A stretch of 64,000 bases of DNA from Pseudomaricurvus sp033283335. GTDB lineage: Bacteria; Pseudomonadota; Gammaproteobacteria; Pseudomonadales; Cellvibrionaceae. Numbering within the stretch: the stretch's first letter is position 1; each line of letters opens with the position of its first letter. A model generated the notes under the pieces. It worked only from the letters and a program-made list of their open reading frames with translations. It did not search any database and was not told where the DNA came from. The stretch is taken from the NCBI GenBank assembly GCA_033283335.1, contig JAWMQP010000002.1, positions 310,001 to 374,000 of the forward strand, written 5' to 3'. Position numbers and translations under genes: made by a program. Shown in pieces: positions 9,353 to 18,492 of this stretch.

Positions 9353-10607
9353 CAGTTCCGACCACAATGGGCACTGTAGACGGGCCTCGAACCGTGGTGG
9401 TGTGTACCAGCCTCACTTTTGTTTCGTCCACCTGCCATTGCGGGTAACGCTGCAGCAGCTCTTCCAATACCACCCGCATTTCCAGTCGCGCCAGCGACGC
9501 GCCCAGGCACACGTGTTTGCCAAAGCCAAAGCTCAGATGGCGGATGTTGGGGCGCTCCACATTGATCACATCCGGGTTGTCAAAGCGGCGCTCATCACGG
9601 CCGGCAGAGCCATTCAGCAGGGCGATCTTGGATCCCTTGGGCACCGTGATGCCGTGCCACTCTACGTCCCGTTTGACAAACCGCGCCTGAATCGGAGAGG
9701 GCGGTTCGAAGCGCAGAATTTCTTCTACGGCCGTACGGATTTTGGCGGGATCCTGTACCAGTTTTTGTCGTTCCTCAGGGTAGCGAGCCAGCAGCACACC
9801 GGCCCAGGAAAGCGCCCGAGCAGTGGTTTCAGAACCTGCGCCCTGTAACAACATAAAAAAGCTGATCACTTCGCGGGTATCCAACTTGCGGATACTGCCG
9901 TCATCCAGTTTTACATCGCTGGCCAACAGTTGAGACAGTACATCGCCGGTGGGGTTGGCTGTACGGTCGGCTACCAGGCGCGCGATGTATTCACCGATGA
10001 TCTTGTGACTGTCATTGCCCTGGCGCACACCACCGACGATATCATCGGGTCCGGCTTCAGGATTGAAGGCGAGGGATTCGTCCACCAGACGACCCAGATA
10101 CGCTTGATCCTCCTCGGGTACACCGAGAATTTCGCCGATCATCATGGGAGGAATGGGACGAATGATGTCTTCTGCCAAATCAAATTCGGTTTTGCCTTCC
10201 ACCCTGGCAAACAGGTTGTGACACAGGCTTCTCACACGCTGTTCGTATTGATGCACGGCTTTGGGGGTAAAGTGCTGGTTGACCAGGTTGCGAGCGATAT
10301 CGTGGCCTGGTGGATCCGTGAAAATCATCATTCCCAGGTTGCCGTCGTCATAGGAAAGATTCTCGTCCGGGGCATCGGTGTTGATAATTTCCAGTACTGT
10401 ACCTCGGGCAGAGCTGTAGTCCTGCCAGTTGTGCAACGCGGCTGCGACATCGTCATAGCGACTGAGGGCGTAGAAATCGTATTCTTCGTTGTAGTACAAA
10501 GGGGCTTCATCGCGCAGGCGTTTCCAGACGCCATACGGGTTTTCGTCGATGTGCTTATCGTAAGGGTTGTACGTCAGATCTGCGGGGATAGTGGGCTTGG
10601 TTATCAT
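9345..10607 (-). CDS. Cytochrome P450
   Basis: A soluble bacterial P450 of 420 residues. The I-helix oxygen-activation motif is GAGSETTA (about residue 255), the ExxR motif is in EEILRFEPP, and the haem-binding loop FGFGKHVCLG (Cys about residue 367) is intact. It would hydroxylate a hydrophobic substrate using an external ferredoxin and reductase, neither of which is obvious nearby. The ATG at 10607 is preceded by AGGGA; a TTG seven codons earlier is less likely. It follows the truncated globin gene by 154 bases on the same strand. Confidence 0.95.
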   Translation of the reverse strand: MITKPTIPADLTYNPYDKHIDENPYGVWKRLRDEAPLYYNEEYDFYALSRYDDVAAALHNWQDYSSARGTVLEIINTDAPDENLSYDDGNLGMMIFTDPPGHDIARNLVNQHFTPKAVHQYEQRVRSLCHNLFARVEGKTEFDLAEDIIRPIPPMMIGEILGVPEEDQAYLGRLVDESLAFNPEAGPDDIVGGVRQGNDSHKIIGEYIARLVADRTANPTGDVLSQLLASDVKLDDGSIRKLDTREVISFFMLLQGAGSETTARALSWAGVLLARYPEERQKLVQDPAKIRTAVEEILRFEPPSPIQARFVKRDVEWHGITVPKGSKIALLNGSAGRDERRFDNPDVINVERPNIRHLSFGFGKHVCLGASLARLEMRVVLEELLQRYPQWQVDETKVRLVHTTTVRGPSTVPIVVGTAS

Positions 10608-10761
10608 TATGCTTTTTCCCTGGGTCAATATGTCCCTGAATGAAATTGAGACATCGTTTCAGTATAGAAAACGCCCCGCCGATGACGCGGAATGTTTTAT
10701 CTGTAGCTGCTCAGGAAATTCACTGTGGCGGCAATGGACGCGCTCTGATGAGCGCCTCCCA

Positions 10762-11190
10762 TTAACCGATGGCGATCACGTTAGGGTCCGTGTTTTCCCG
10801 GATGGATTCCTCGCGGTTTTGCACCGCCCCTGCAATCTGGCGGATCGGGCCGTGCAACATGGCCTTGAGCTCTTCGCTGGCGCCGATGCGTTCGAGTGCC
10901 TGGTCAAAACACAGCACCCATTGGTCGCGTTCCTGCGGGCCGATGGGATAGGCCGCATGAGGATCAGTGAGGCACACGGTGCCGTACTTGGCATGGTACA
11001 GTGGAGGGCCTCCCATCCAGCCGGTCAGGTAATCGCGTAACTTGCCCTTGATTTCGGTCAGATGCTGTGCATGCATCTTGCGAATCCGGTCGGCCTGGGG
11101 TAGTTCATCCATGACGTCGTAAAAGGCGTCAGCCAATTGCTCGATGCCTTCGGCACCCAGTAGCTGGTAGGGGGTTTTGGCGGTAGACAT
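10762..11190 (-). CDS. Group II truncated haemoglobin
   Basis: A 142-residue globin. YQLLGAEGIEQLADAFYDVMDELP is the N-terminal helix region. LRDYLTGWMGGPPLYHAKYG is the typical group II stretch, with WMGGP and the Tyr-His spacing. A tryptophan later in the chain (RDQWVLCFDQAL) is the G8-type Trp of this group. Such globins bind oxygen or NO. It is the first gene of a pair with the P450, so supply of oxygen or protection from NO for the neighbouring oxygenases is a reasonable but unproven idea. The start is preceded by AGAGAG. Confidence 0.9.
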   Translation of the reverse strand: MSTAKTPYQLLGAEGIEQLADAFYDVMDELPQADRIRKMHAQHLTEIKGKLRDYLTGWMGGPPLYHAKYGTVCLTDPHAAYPIGPQERDQWVLCFDQALERIGASEELKAMLHGPIRQIAGAVQNREESIRENTDPNVIAIG

Positions 11191-11484
11191 ATTGCCACTC
11201 TCTTATCGTTTTGGTCGTACATTCAATATTCATAAGCTCTTGCGTCAGCTGAGCTGAGCAAGCTCCTACAGAGTAGAAATTCTTGACCCGTCAAGCTTTG
11301 ATCTAACACAAGAAGATCCGGATTATTGCACTGCCTTCGTCAAGGGCCAACGTTTATCTGAGCCAGCCCACAGTCGCATCCGACCCCAAATCGTACTATT
11401 CTGTCTCACGTTGCCGCCGATTCTACAGTGATAACAATAATACTCTGGCTTCAAGCCCACTGAATAATAATGAGAGAGGGGTGT

Positions 11485-12333
11485 ATGGTCGACCTGTTGG
11501 CAGAACCCATTTCGCCGGATCTGGGCGTGCGTTTGAGTCTTACGGCAGATCAACTGCTGATGGATGGTGTGGCAGAACAGTGCCTGCCATTGTTACAGCG
11601 ATATGGGGTGCTGGTGTTTCCCCAAATTGGCGTCAGCGATGAGCAGCAGGTGGCCTTCAGCGAGCGGCTGGGTCACATGGAGGCGTCTAAACTGACTTCC
11701 CGCAGCAATCACGCCACCGATGCATTGGGCATCTATCCAGTGACCCTCGACCCGCAGCGGGCCAAATTCATCGACTACATTCTGTCCAATGAACACTGGC
11801 ATATGGATGGCACCACTTACGAGGTTCCGCCCAGAGCCACGTGTCTCAAATGTGAACAGCCTGCCAGCAGTGGCGGCGATACGGAATTCGCTGACCTGTT
11901 TCGTGCTTATGAGCAACTGACGCCAGAGAAAAAGGCCCAGATCGCCAATCTGCGGGTTGTGCACAGCGCCGCCAATGCCAACTTACGGACGTTTCCCAAG
12001 CCTTCCATTCTCGATTTACAGCGCTGGCTCACCGACGGTCCACCCACGGAACAACCGTTGGTGTGGCGGCATGCCGACGGTCGCTGTTCGCTGATGATCG
12101 GCTCAACGGCGGATCACATCGTCGGCATGGACCTGGCGGAAGGACGAGCATTGTTACAGGAACTTTTGGTCTGGTGCACCCAGCTGCAGTTCTGTTATCG
12201 GCATCAGTGGCAACAGGGGGACATGGTGATCTGGAACAACCCAGGATTGCTGCATCGTGCTCATCGTTATCCCGCTGACTCGGGCCGGCTGATGCACCGC
12301 ACGACCATTCGAGGCCCCGAGAGATTGGCGTAG
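11485..12333 (+). CDS. TauD/TfdA-family Fe(II)/2-oxoglutarate dioxygenase
   Basis: A 282-residue protein. The iron facial triad is visible as His-X-Asp in HWHMDGT (about residue 110) and a distal His in LLHRAHRY (about residue 257). The 2-oxoglutarate-binding Arg is in HRTTIRG near the C-terminus. The family hydroxylates or cleaves small acids with O2 and 2-oxoglutarate. The ATG at 11485 is chosen because AGAGAGGGG lies just upstream. It is followed 60 bases later by an SDR, which may oxidise the resulting alcohol. Confidence 0.88.
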   Translation: MVDLLAEPISPDLGVRLSLTADQLLMDGVAEQCLPLLQRYGVLVFPQIGVSDEQQVAFSERLGHMEASKLTSRSNHATDALGIYPVTLDPQRAKFIDYILSNEHWHMDGTTYEVPPRATCLKCEQPASSGGDTEFADLFRAYEQLTPEKKAQIANLRVVHSAANANLRTFPKPSILDLQRWLTDGPPTEQPLVWRHADGRCSLMIGSTADHIVGMDLAEGRALLQELLVWCTQLQFCYRHQWQQGDMVIWNNPGLLHRAHRYPADSGRLMHRTTIRGPERLA

Positions 12334-12393
12334 TCGCCACTGGCTGGGCCTTTTTTCATGACTTTCACGATCAACGCCAGTTGAGGAGCTGAC

Positions 12394-13152
12394 ATGGTGG
12401 GTTTGATGAACAAGGTGGCGGTTGTCACCGGTGGTGGTACAGGCATCGGTGCGGCCATTTGTCGCTCATTGGCCAGCGATGGGGCGGATATTGCCATTTG
12501 GGATGTGAACGAGGCGGCTGCGCAACAACTGGCGGCTGAAATCCAGGCCCAGGGGCGTCGGGCGATGGCCTGTGCGGTGGATGTGTCCAACAAGGAGCAG
12601 GTCGATGCTGCTGCCCGGGCCGTGCGTGAGCAGTTGGGGCCGGTCAGCATTCTGGTCAACAATGCCGCTATTTCTCCTGAGAAAGACTTTGTCGCCATTA
12701 CGGAGGAGGAATGGGATCGAGTATTCGATATCAATATGAAGGGCACATTTTTTTGTGCCCAGGCGCTAATTGGCGACATGATCAGTGCGCGGTGGGGCCG
12801 GATTATTAATATCTCGTCATCCAGTGCTCAATCGGGGGCCAGACGCATGGTGCACTATGCGGCCAGCAAGGGCGGCGTCATCGCCTTTACCAAGGCCCTC
12901 GCCCAGGAGGTGGCGCCGCTGGGAATTACCGTTAATAACATTCCGCCAAGTACTGTGTATACCGCGGGTTTGCAGTCTGTGGAGGATCGTTTGCCCGGTG
13001 GCATTGAGGGCTATGTCAACAGCACAATTCCCGTTAAACGGGTAGGCCAACCGGAGGATATTGCCAACGCGGTGTCGTTTTTGGCATCAGAGGCGTCCAG
13101 TTACATTACCGGTGTCACTCTCAGCGTCAACGGCGGACGATACATGCTGTAG
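12394..13152 (+). CDS. SDR-family oxidoreductase
   Basis: A 252-residue classical short-chain dehydrogenase. It shows the nucleotide motif TGGGTGIG (residues 10-17), NNAA, a catalytic Ser in SSSAQSGARR and Tyr-X3-Lys in HYAASKGG, ending with SVNGGRYML. It resembles 3-oxoacyl reductase (FabG)-like enzymes. GAGGAGCTGAC precedes the ATG. It is probably co-transcribed with the TauD-type gene and stands just before the BVMO operon. Substrate unknown. Confidence 0.92.
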   Translation: MVGLMNKVAVVTGGGTGIGAAICRSLASDGADIAIWDVNEAAAQQLAAEIQAQGRRAMACAVDVSNKEQVDAAARAVREQLGPVSILVNNAAISPEKDFVAITEEEWDRVFDINMKGTFFCAQALIGDMISARWGRIINISSSSAQSGARRMVHYAASKGGVIAFTKALAQEVAPLGITVNNIPPSTVYTAGLQSVEDRLPGGIEGYVNSTIPVKRVGQPEDIANAVSFLASEASSYITGVTLSVNGGRYML

Positions 13153-13241
13153 CCCGTCCGGGGACTGTCCAGGGGATATGGCTGGTAGGGAGGTCGGTTT
13201 TGACGTGGCCGGTAATGGTCAGGTCTGCCTTTCGCATTAGT

Positions 13242-13281
13242 AGACAACACTGTTGACTTAATTTAGTATCGGAGACAACAA
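13242..13281. promoter_or_regulatory. Inverted repeat with an extra half-site before the BVMO operon
   Basis: GACAACA at 13243-13249 faces TGTTGAC at 13251-13257 around one central base, with one mismatch. The right arm includes a TTGACT that could serve as a -35 box. A further GACAACA half-site lies at 13274-13280. The arrangement, about 80-120 bases before the BVMO start, suggests a repressor or activator site for the operon. I see no good -10 hexamer at the ideal distance. Confidence 0.45.
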
Positions 13282-13361
13282 AACACTAATGATAAGGCCG
13301 TTCCTGCGACTGTTGATGTGAGAATCAGTCAACGAGGCCGCAACGAATCGAGAGACCGTCT

Positions 13362-15245
13362 ATGAGTTGTGATTACACCCAGCTTCCCGCCGCCGATGAA
13401 ATCGATATCCAGGCGTTAAAAGCCAAGTACACACAGGAGCGTGATAAGCGCATTCGTCCTGAGGGTCAGAAACAATACGCCAAGGTTAAGGAAGAATTCA
13501 AAGAGCAGTATCTCGACGATCCTCACACGCCGATTGAGCCCCGCGAGTCAGTGTCAGAAGACTTGGATGTGGCCATTCTGGGCACCGGTTGGTCTGGCAT
13601 CCTGGCGGCTTACCACCTTCAGCAGGCGGGTGTAACCAATTTCCGTAATATTGACCATGGCGGGGATTGGGGTGGCGTCTGGTATTGGAACCGTTATCCA
13701 GGCATTCAGTGCGACAACGATGCGTATTGTTACCTGCCGTTGTTGGAAGAAACCGGTTTTATGCCTAGCAAAAAATACTCCGACGGTTTTGAAATCTACG
13801 ATTATTTCAAGGTCATCGCCGACAAGTACTCGCTGGGCGCCAATGCGCTGTTTCATACCCTGGTGACTGCACTGCGGTGGGATGACGACATCAAACGCTG
13901 GCGGGTCAGCACCAACCGTGGTGATGAGATTAGAGCCAGGTTTGTGATTATGGCTAATGGCCTGCTGAATATACCGAAACTGCCAAAAATTCCCGGGATT
14001 CATGAGTTTAAGGGCAAGATGTTCCATACCTCGCGCTGGGAATACGATTACACAGGTGGCAGCTATCGCCAGCCGGTGCTGGATAAGCTGGCCGATAAAA
14101 AGGTGGCCATTCTTGGTACCGGTGCCACTGCGATTCAAGCGATTCCCTATCTGGGCAAGTACGCCAAAGAGGTGTACGTGTTGCAACGGACCCCGTCCCC
14201 AGTGGATCAGCGCAACAACAACCCCACCGATCCCGAGTGGGTGAAAAACCTGAAGCCAGGCTGGCAAAAAGAGCGTATGGCCAACTTCCATCGGGCGGCC
14301 ATGGAAGGTCGTTTTTTGCCCCATGAAGAAGATCAGGTGCAGGATTTCTGGACCGAAATTTCTCGCCATATGCAGGCGGAGTTGCGCGCGGAAGGTATCG
14401 AAGAAGATATCACCATTGAAGACTATTTCGCTCGTCGTGAAGTGATGGATTATCGAGTGATGGAGCGCATGCGTCGTCGAGTCGAGAGTCTGGTTGACGA
14501 TAAAGAGACTGCTGAGGCTTTGAAGGTATGGTATCGCTTCCTGTGTAAGCGGCCGCTGTCCAATGACGATTATTACGATACCTTTAACCGTCCCAACGTA
14601 CACCTGATTGATGTGTCCGAGACCCAGGGTGTTGAGTGCATGACCGAGAAAGGCTTTATCGCCAACGGTAAAGAGTACGACATTGACTGCATGATTTTTG
14701 CCAGCGGTTTTGAAGTCACCAGTGACCTGGATCGTCGCTGGGGTATTGATACCTACGAAGGCCGGGATGGCTTGTCCATCTATGAACATTGGAAGTATGG
14801 CTACAAAACCCTGCATGGCCTGATGACCACTCAGTTTCCCAATCAGTTTTTTATTGGGTATTACCAGGGCGGTATCAATGCAACCACTACCGAGCAGTAT
14901 GGCCGGCAGGGATACCACGCCGCCTATATCATTAAAGAAGCTCTGAAGCGCGGTTTGGCTTCAGTGGAACCGAGTGAAGCGGCCCAGGATGCCTACGTCA
15001 AACATCTGCGTGAAACCGCTGTGGACATCAGTGAATTCCAGGCTCAATGCCCACCCAGCTACTACAATAACGAAGGCCAAAAAGTTGAAGATGAAAAAGG
15101 CGAAAAGAAATTCCGTAACTTTCTCGGTGAAACCTATGGCCTCGGTTGGAGCGCGTTTGAACAATTGTTGGCAGACTGGCGTGAGCAGGGTGAGCTAGAG
15201 GGTATGCTCGTTGAGCCTGTACTCGAAGACGTCACTGTGGAATAA
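13362..15245 (+). CDS. Baeyer-Villiger-type flavin monooxygenase
   Basis: A 627-residue class B flavoprotein monooxygenase. It has an N-terminal extension of about 65 residues and the FAD motif GTGWSG (about residue 74). The Baeyer-Villiger fingerprint region is FKGKMFHTSRW (about 215-225), and the NADPH motif is GTGATA (about 252). The GGVWYWNRYPGIQCD segment is typical of cyclic-ketone monooxygenases. It would insert oxygen beside a ketone to make an ester or lactone using NADPH and O2. It is the first gene of a tight operon with Rieske, ThDP and aldehyde dehydrogenase genes. Extended BVMOs include the cyclopentadecanone and aryl-ketone types. Substrate not determined. Confidence 0.92.
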   Translation: MSCDYTQLPAADEIDIQALKAKYTQERDKRIRPEGQKQYAKVKEEFKEQYLDDPHTPIEPRESVSEDLDVAILGTGWSGILAAYHLQQAGVTNFRNIDHGGDWGGVWYWNRYPGIQCDNDAYCYLPLLEETGFMPSKKYSDGFEIYDYFKVIADKYSLGANALFHTLVTALRWDDDIKRWRVSTNRGDEIRARFVIMANGLLNIPKLPKIPGIHEFKGKMFHTSRWEYDYTGGSYRQPVLDKLADKKVAILGTGATAIQAIPYLGKYAKEVYVLQRTPSPVDQRNNNPTDPEWVKNLKPGWQKERMANFHRAAMEGRFLPHEEDQVQDFWTEISRHMQAELRAEGIEEDITIEDYFARREVMDYRVMERMRRRVESLVDDKETAEALKVWYRFLCKRPLSNDDYYDTFNRPNVHLIDVSETQGVECMTEKGFIANGKEYDIDCMIFASGFEVTSDLDRRWGIDTYEGRDGLSIYEHWKYGYKTLHGLMTTQFPNQFFIGYYQGGINATTTEQYGRQGYHAAYIIKEALKRGLASVEPSEAAQDAYVKHLRETAVDISEFQAQCPPSYYNNEGQKVEDEKGEKKFRNFLGETYGLGWSAFEQLLADWREQGELEGMLVEPVLEDVTVE

Positions 15246-15287
15246 CAATTAATCGAATAATGACAGCGATAGTAAAGCGAGGTTGTG

Positions 15288-16685
15288 ATGCGCATTCCTA
15301 CAGTTACTGATCATGGCGAGCTAACGGATGAAGATCTGGGTGAGCCATTAACCTATCCGGTCGAAGCCTTTATTTGCCCGGAATACGCTAAAGCGGAAAA
15401 AGAAAAGTTGTGGCCCAGAGTCTGGCAGATGGCCGCGCGGTTGGAAGACATTCCTAATGTGGGCGATTTCATCACCTACAACATCTGTGATGATTCGTTC
15501 ATCATCATGCGCTCCGACGAAGACACCATTCGCGCTTTTTACAATGTCTGTCCTCATCGTGGCCGACAATTGGTGAACACGCCTGACGATGTCAACTGTG
15601 TGAAAGGGCGGAAGAAGAGTTTTGTTTGTGGCTTTCACGGCTGGACCTTCGATCGAGACGGCAATAATACTTACATCCTTGATCAGGACGATTGGAAAGG
15701 CGTTCTGGATAACAAGGAATTGACCTGCCTGTCGCAGGTTAAAGTGGATACATGGGGCGGTTGGATCTACATCAATATGGATCCGGACTGCGAGCCCCTG
15801 AGTGATTTCCTGGGTGAAGCCGGTCGTATCCTCGATCATTTTGAATTCGACAAAATGCGCTATAAATGGCGTCAGTGGGCGGTGTATCCCTGTAACTGGA
15901 AGACCGCCATTGAAGCCTTTATGGAGCCCTATCATGTGGCTGGTACCCATACTCAACTGCTGAAATACGGTGAATTCTACGCCTACAGCAAACCCTATGG
16001 TCTGCATGGGGTTAGTGGTTTTGATGAGCGTGACGAAGCCAATAAAAACAGCCAGAGCAGTTCCGTCACTCGTACCGGTCGTAAAGACCAGGATCCTCGC
16101 ATTTCGACCTATGAACTCATTCGAGAAAATTACGAAACGGTCAATTATGCCGCCTCCACGGAAACTCTGGTGAATGCGGCCAAACGCCTGGTCGATGAGT
16201 TACCGGAAGGCACGCCGGGCAACGAGGTGATTGCCCATCTGATGAAATCCGCCAAGGCCGATGATGCGGCTCGGGGGGTGATCTGGCCGGAAATTCCGCC
16301 GGAAGTGATGTCGGAAGCTGGCCTGGCCTGGAGCATGTTCCCCAACCAGACCATCCTCCAGGGCGTGACCTTCGCCCTGTGCTATCGGGTGCGTCCTTAC
16401 AAAGACGATCCGGATAAGTGCATCTTTGAATCCTATGCACTTGAGCGATTCCCGGAGGGCCAGGAGCCGAAACCCGAGTGGGTGCATGCGGAACCTACGG
16501 CCGAAAAATGGGGTTCGGTGCTGGCGCAGGATTTTGACAATATGGAATGGGTACAGAAGGGCATGAAAGCTCGTGGTTTCCGAGGCACCTTACCCAACCC
16601 GCACCAGGAACAGAAAATCACCAATTTTCACCGGCATTTATCGAAGATGATGGGCACTGGCGCACCCAAACTGATTAAAAAGTAA
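15288..16685 (+). CDS. Rieske non-haem iron oxygenase, alpha subunit
   Basis: A 465-residue ring-hydroxylating-type oxygenase. The Rieske 2Fe-2S ligands are CPHRG (about residue 90) and CGFHGW (about 116). The mononuclear iron site is EAFMEPYHVAGTH (about 206-218), and the distal Asp lies in AQDFDNMEW. No beta subunit, ferredoxin or reductase is adjacent, so it is probably an alpha-only enzyme using electron partners encoded elsewhere. The ATG at 15288 is preceded by GAGG with five bases between. It lies 42 bases after the BVMO gene and 34 before the ThDP enzyme. Confidence 0.93.
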   Translation: MRIPTVTDHGELTDEDLGEPLTYPVEAFICPEYAKAEKEKLWPRVWQMAARLEDIPNVGDFITYNICDDSFIIMRSDEDTIRAFYNVCPHRGRQLVNTPDDVNCVKGRKKSFVCGFHGWTFDRDGNNTYILDQDDWKGVLDNKELTCLSQVKVDTWGGWIYINMDPDCEPLSDFLGEAGRILDHFEFDKMRYKWRQWAVYPCNWKTAIEAFMEPYHVAGTHTQLLKYGEFYAYSKPYGLHGVSGFDERDEANKNSQSSSVTRTGRKDQDPRISTYELIRENYETVNYAASTETLVNAAKRLVDELPEGTPGNEVIAHLMKSAKADDAARGVIWPEIPPEVMSEAGLAWSMFPNQTILQGVTFALCYRVRPYKDDPDKCIFESYALERFPEGQEPKPEWVHAEPTAEKWGSVLAQDFDNMEWVQKGMKARGFRGTLPNPHQEQKITNFHRHLSKMMGTGAPKLIKK

Positions 16686-16719
16686 AAAATTTAAAGAATG
16701 AATGGTAGGAGAGAATTCT

Positions 16720-18456
16720 ATGTCAGTCCCTGTCTATGAGCGCATTATCGACCTGCTCGAAATGGAAGGCATCAATACCCTGTTTGGTATTCCCGATCCG
16801 GGTTTTATTCACATGGCGATGGTTACCGAAAAGCGTGGCTGGAATGTGATTGCGCCACACCATGAGCAGAACGGCGCGTTTATGGCCGATGCCTGGTCGC
16901 GGATGACCGGCAAGCCGGGCGTGTGTTTCGGTACTCAAGGCCCAGGTATTTCCAATCTGGCCACAGCCATGATCGTCGCCAAGAAAGAGGGATCGCCCAC
17001 CATCTTTTTTGGCGGTAATCGTTCTCGCACTGCCAATCAACGTGCGCGTGTGGGTCGCATCCAGTACATGAACCAGTTGGATCACTTTAAGCCGCTGGTG
17101 AAGTACGCGGCCATTATTGAAGAGCCTGATCAGGTCGATGAAATTATTCGCGAAGCCATTCGCCAGACCACCACGGGTAAGCCAGGCCCGGTTTACATTG
17201 AGCTACCGTTGAGTGTGATTCATGAAACTTTCAATTGGCCGCCCTTGATGAAACCGGAACAATATCGTCTGGTGGAGCAAGCGGCCAGTGGTCCGATGAT
17301 CAACAAAGCAGTGGAGTTGATCAAAGCAGCAAAAAATCCGGTGATGCTGGTGGGGCAGGGTATGTTTACCTCGCGCTCACACAACGCCGTAGCGGCTTTG
17401 GCGGAAAAGCTGGATTGCCCAATTCTGCAGACCTCCGGTTGTGCCATGACCATAAAGGGCCAGGAAGAGCGGACCTTTGCTTATGGATTCTCACCAGCGG
17501 GTCGTGAGGCCGCCAGCGAATCGGACCTGTGTATCGCCATTGGTACAGAGCTGGGTGAGCCCGTCCATATGGGTATTGGCCGTCACTGGGAAAAAGGCGA
17601 CGCCCAGCGCAAGTGGATTTACCTGGACCGTGATGCCTCTGCCATGGGGGTGAACCGTCCTATTGATGCGCCTTTGGTTGGTGATATGCGCGATGTATTG
17701 CCGCAGCTGCTTGAGGCCCTGGGTGATTACCAGGGCTCTGCCAGTGAGAAGTTCGACAGCTGGAAGGTGATGCAGAAAGAGTGGAAAGCCAAACTGTTGG
17801 AAGAAGTCCCCAGTGGCCAGAATCCTGTGCATCCAGCTCGCCTGATTGTAGAGGCGACCAAGGTCATCCCTGACAACGCAATCTATGCGGCGGATGGAGG
17901 CTCTACCACCATTTACGGTTGGACCTATACTCAGTACGCCCCTGAAGATTTGGTGTGGAATCAGAATACCGGTCATCTGGGGACAGGCTTGCCCTATGCC
18001 ATTGGTGCTGCAATTGCGACCAAGGGTGAACGACCCGTGGTGATGGTTACCGGTGATTCCTCGTTCCTGTTCGCTATATCCGAGCTGGAAACGGCGGTGC
18101 GTAAGAAGCTGCCCATTGTGGTTATTGTTGCCTGTGACTACGCCTGGGGGCTGGAAGTCGGCTGCTGGAAAAAACAGGTAGCGATGGATTCCCCCGAGAC
18201 TGAAGCTCACTGGGGCAACTGGGTGCGGTTTGACAAGATTGCCGAGGGTTTTGGTGCCCTGGGTGAATACATTGAGAGAGAGGAAGACATCGCGCCGGCG
18301 GTTGAGCGTGCGATTGCCAGTGGCAAAACCGCTGTGATTCAGGTGCCGGTCGATGCTTATGCCAATGCCATGGATGCGCCCAACTACGAAGAGTTCAAAT
18401 CCTGGTATACCGACTTCAAAGCCGGTTACGGCGCTGAAGCGGAAGACGCTTACTGA
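16720..18456 (+). CDS. ThDP-dependent enzyme of the acetolactate synthase/decarboxylase superfamily
   Basis: A 578-residue protein with the three-domain layout. The cofactor-activating Glu is in HHEQNGAFMADAW (about residue 49). The ThDP/Mg region is GDSSFLFAISELETA (about 444), followed by ACDYAWG where most relatives have NN or ND. Asp is therefore present as a metal ligand, but the preceding Asn is Cys. Members cleave or join carbon bonds next to carbonyls. Beside a BVMO and an aldehyde dehydrogenase, cleavage of a 2-hydroxyketone, 1,2-dione or 2-oxoacid to an aldehyde is a fair guess. AGGAGA precedes the ATG at 16720. Confidence 0.9.
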   Translation: MSVPVYERIIDLLEMEGINTLFGIPDPGFIHMAMVTEKRGWNVIAPHHEQNGAFMADAWSRMTGKPGVCFGTQGPGISNLATAMIVAKKEGSPTIFFGGNRSRTANQRARVGRIQYMNQLDHFKPLVKYAAIIEEPDQVDEIIREAIRQTTTGKPGPVYIELPLSVIHETFNWPPLMKPEQYRLVEQAASGPMINKAVELIKAAKNPVMLVGQGMFTSRSHNAVAALAEKLDCPILQTSGCAMTIKGQEERTFAYGFSPAGREAASESDLCIAIGTELGEPVHMGIGRHWEKGDAQRKWIYLDRDASAMGVNRPIDAPLVGDMRDVLPQLLEALGDYQGSASEKFDSWKVMQKEWKAKLLEEVPSGQNPVHPARLIVEATKVIPDNAIYAADGGSTTIYGWTYTQYAPEDLVWNQNTGHLGTGLPYAIGAAIATKGERPVVMVTGDSSFLFAISELETAVRKKLPIVVIVACDYAWGLEVGCWKKQVAMDSPETEAHWGNWVRFDKIAEGFGALGEYIEREEDIAPAVERAIASGKTAVIQVPVDAYANAMDAPNYEEFKSWYTDFKAGYGAEAEDAY

Positions 18457-18492
18457 GCGATTTTTAGCGGCGATAAAATAAGGATAACTACC

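Noticed and set aside
13554..14918. A 454-codon minus-strand frame antisense to the BVMO gene.
   Set aside because: The plus-strand protein has clear cofactor and BVMO motifs; the antisense frame has none.
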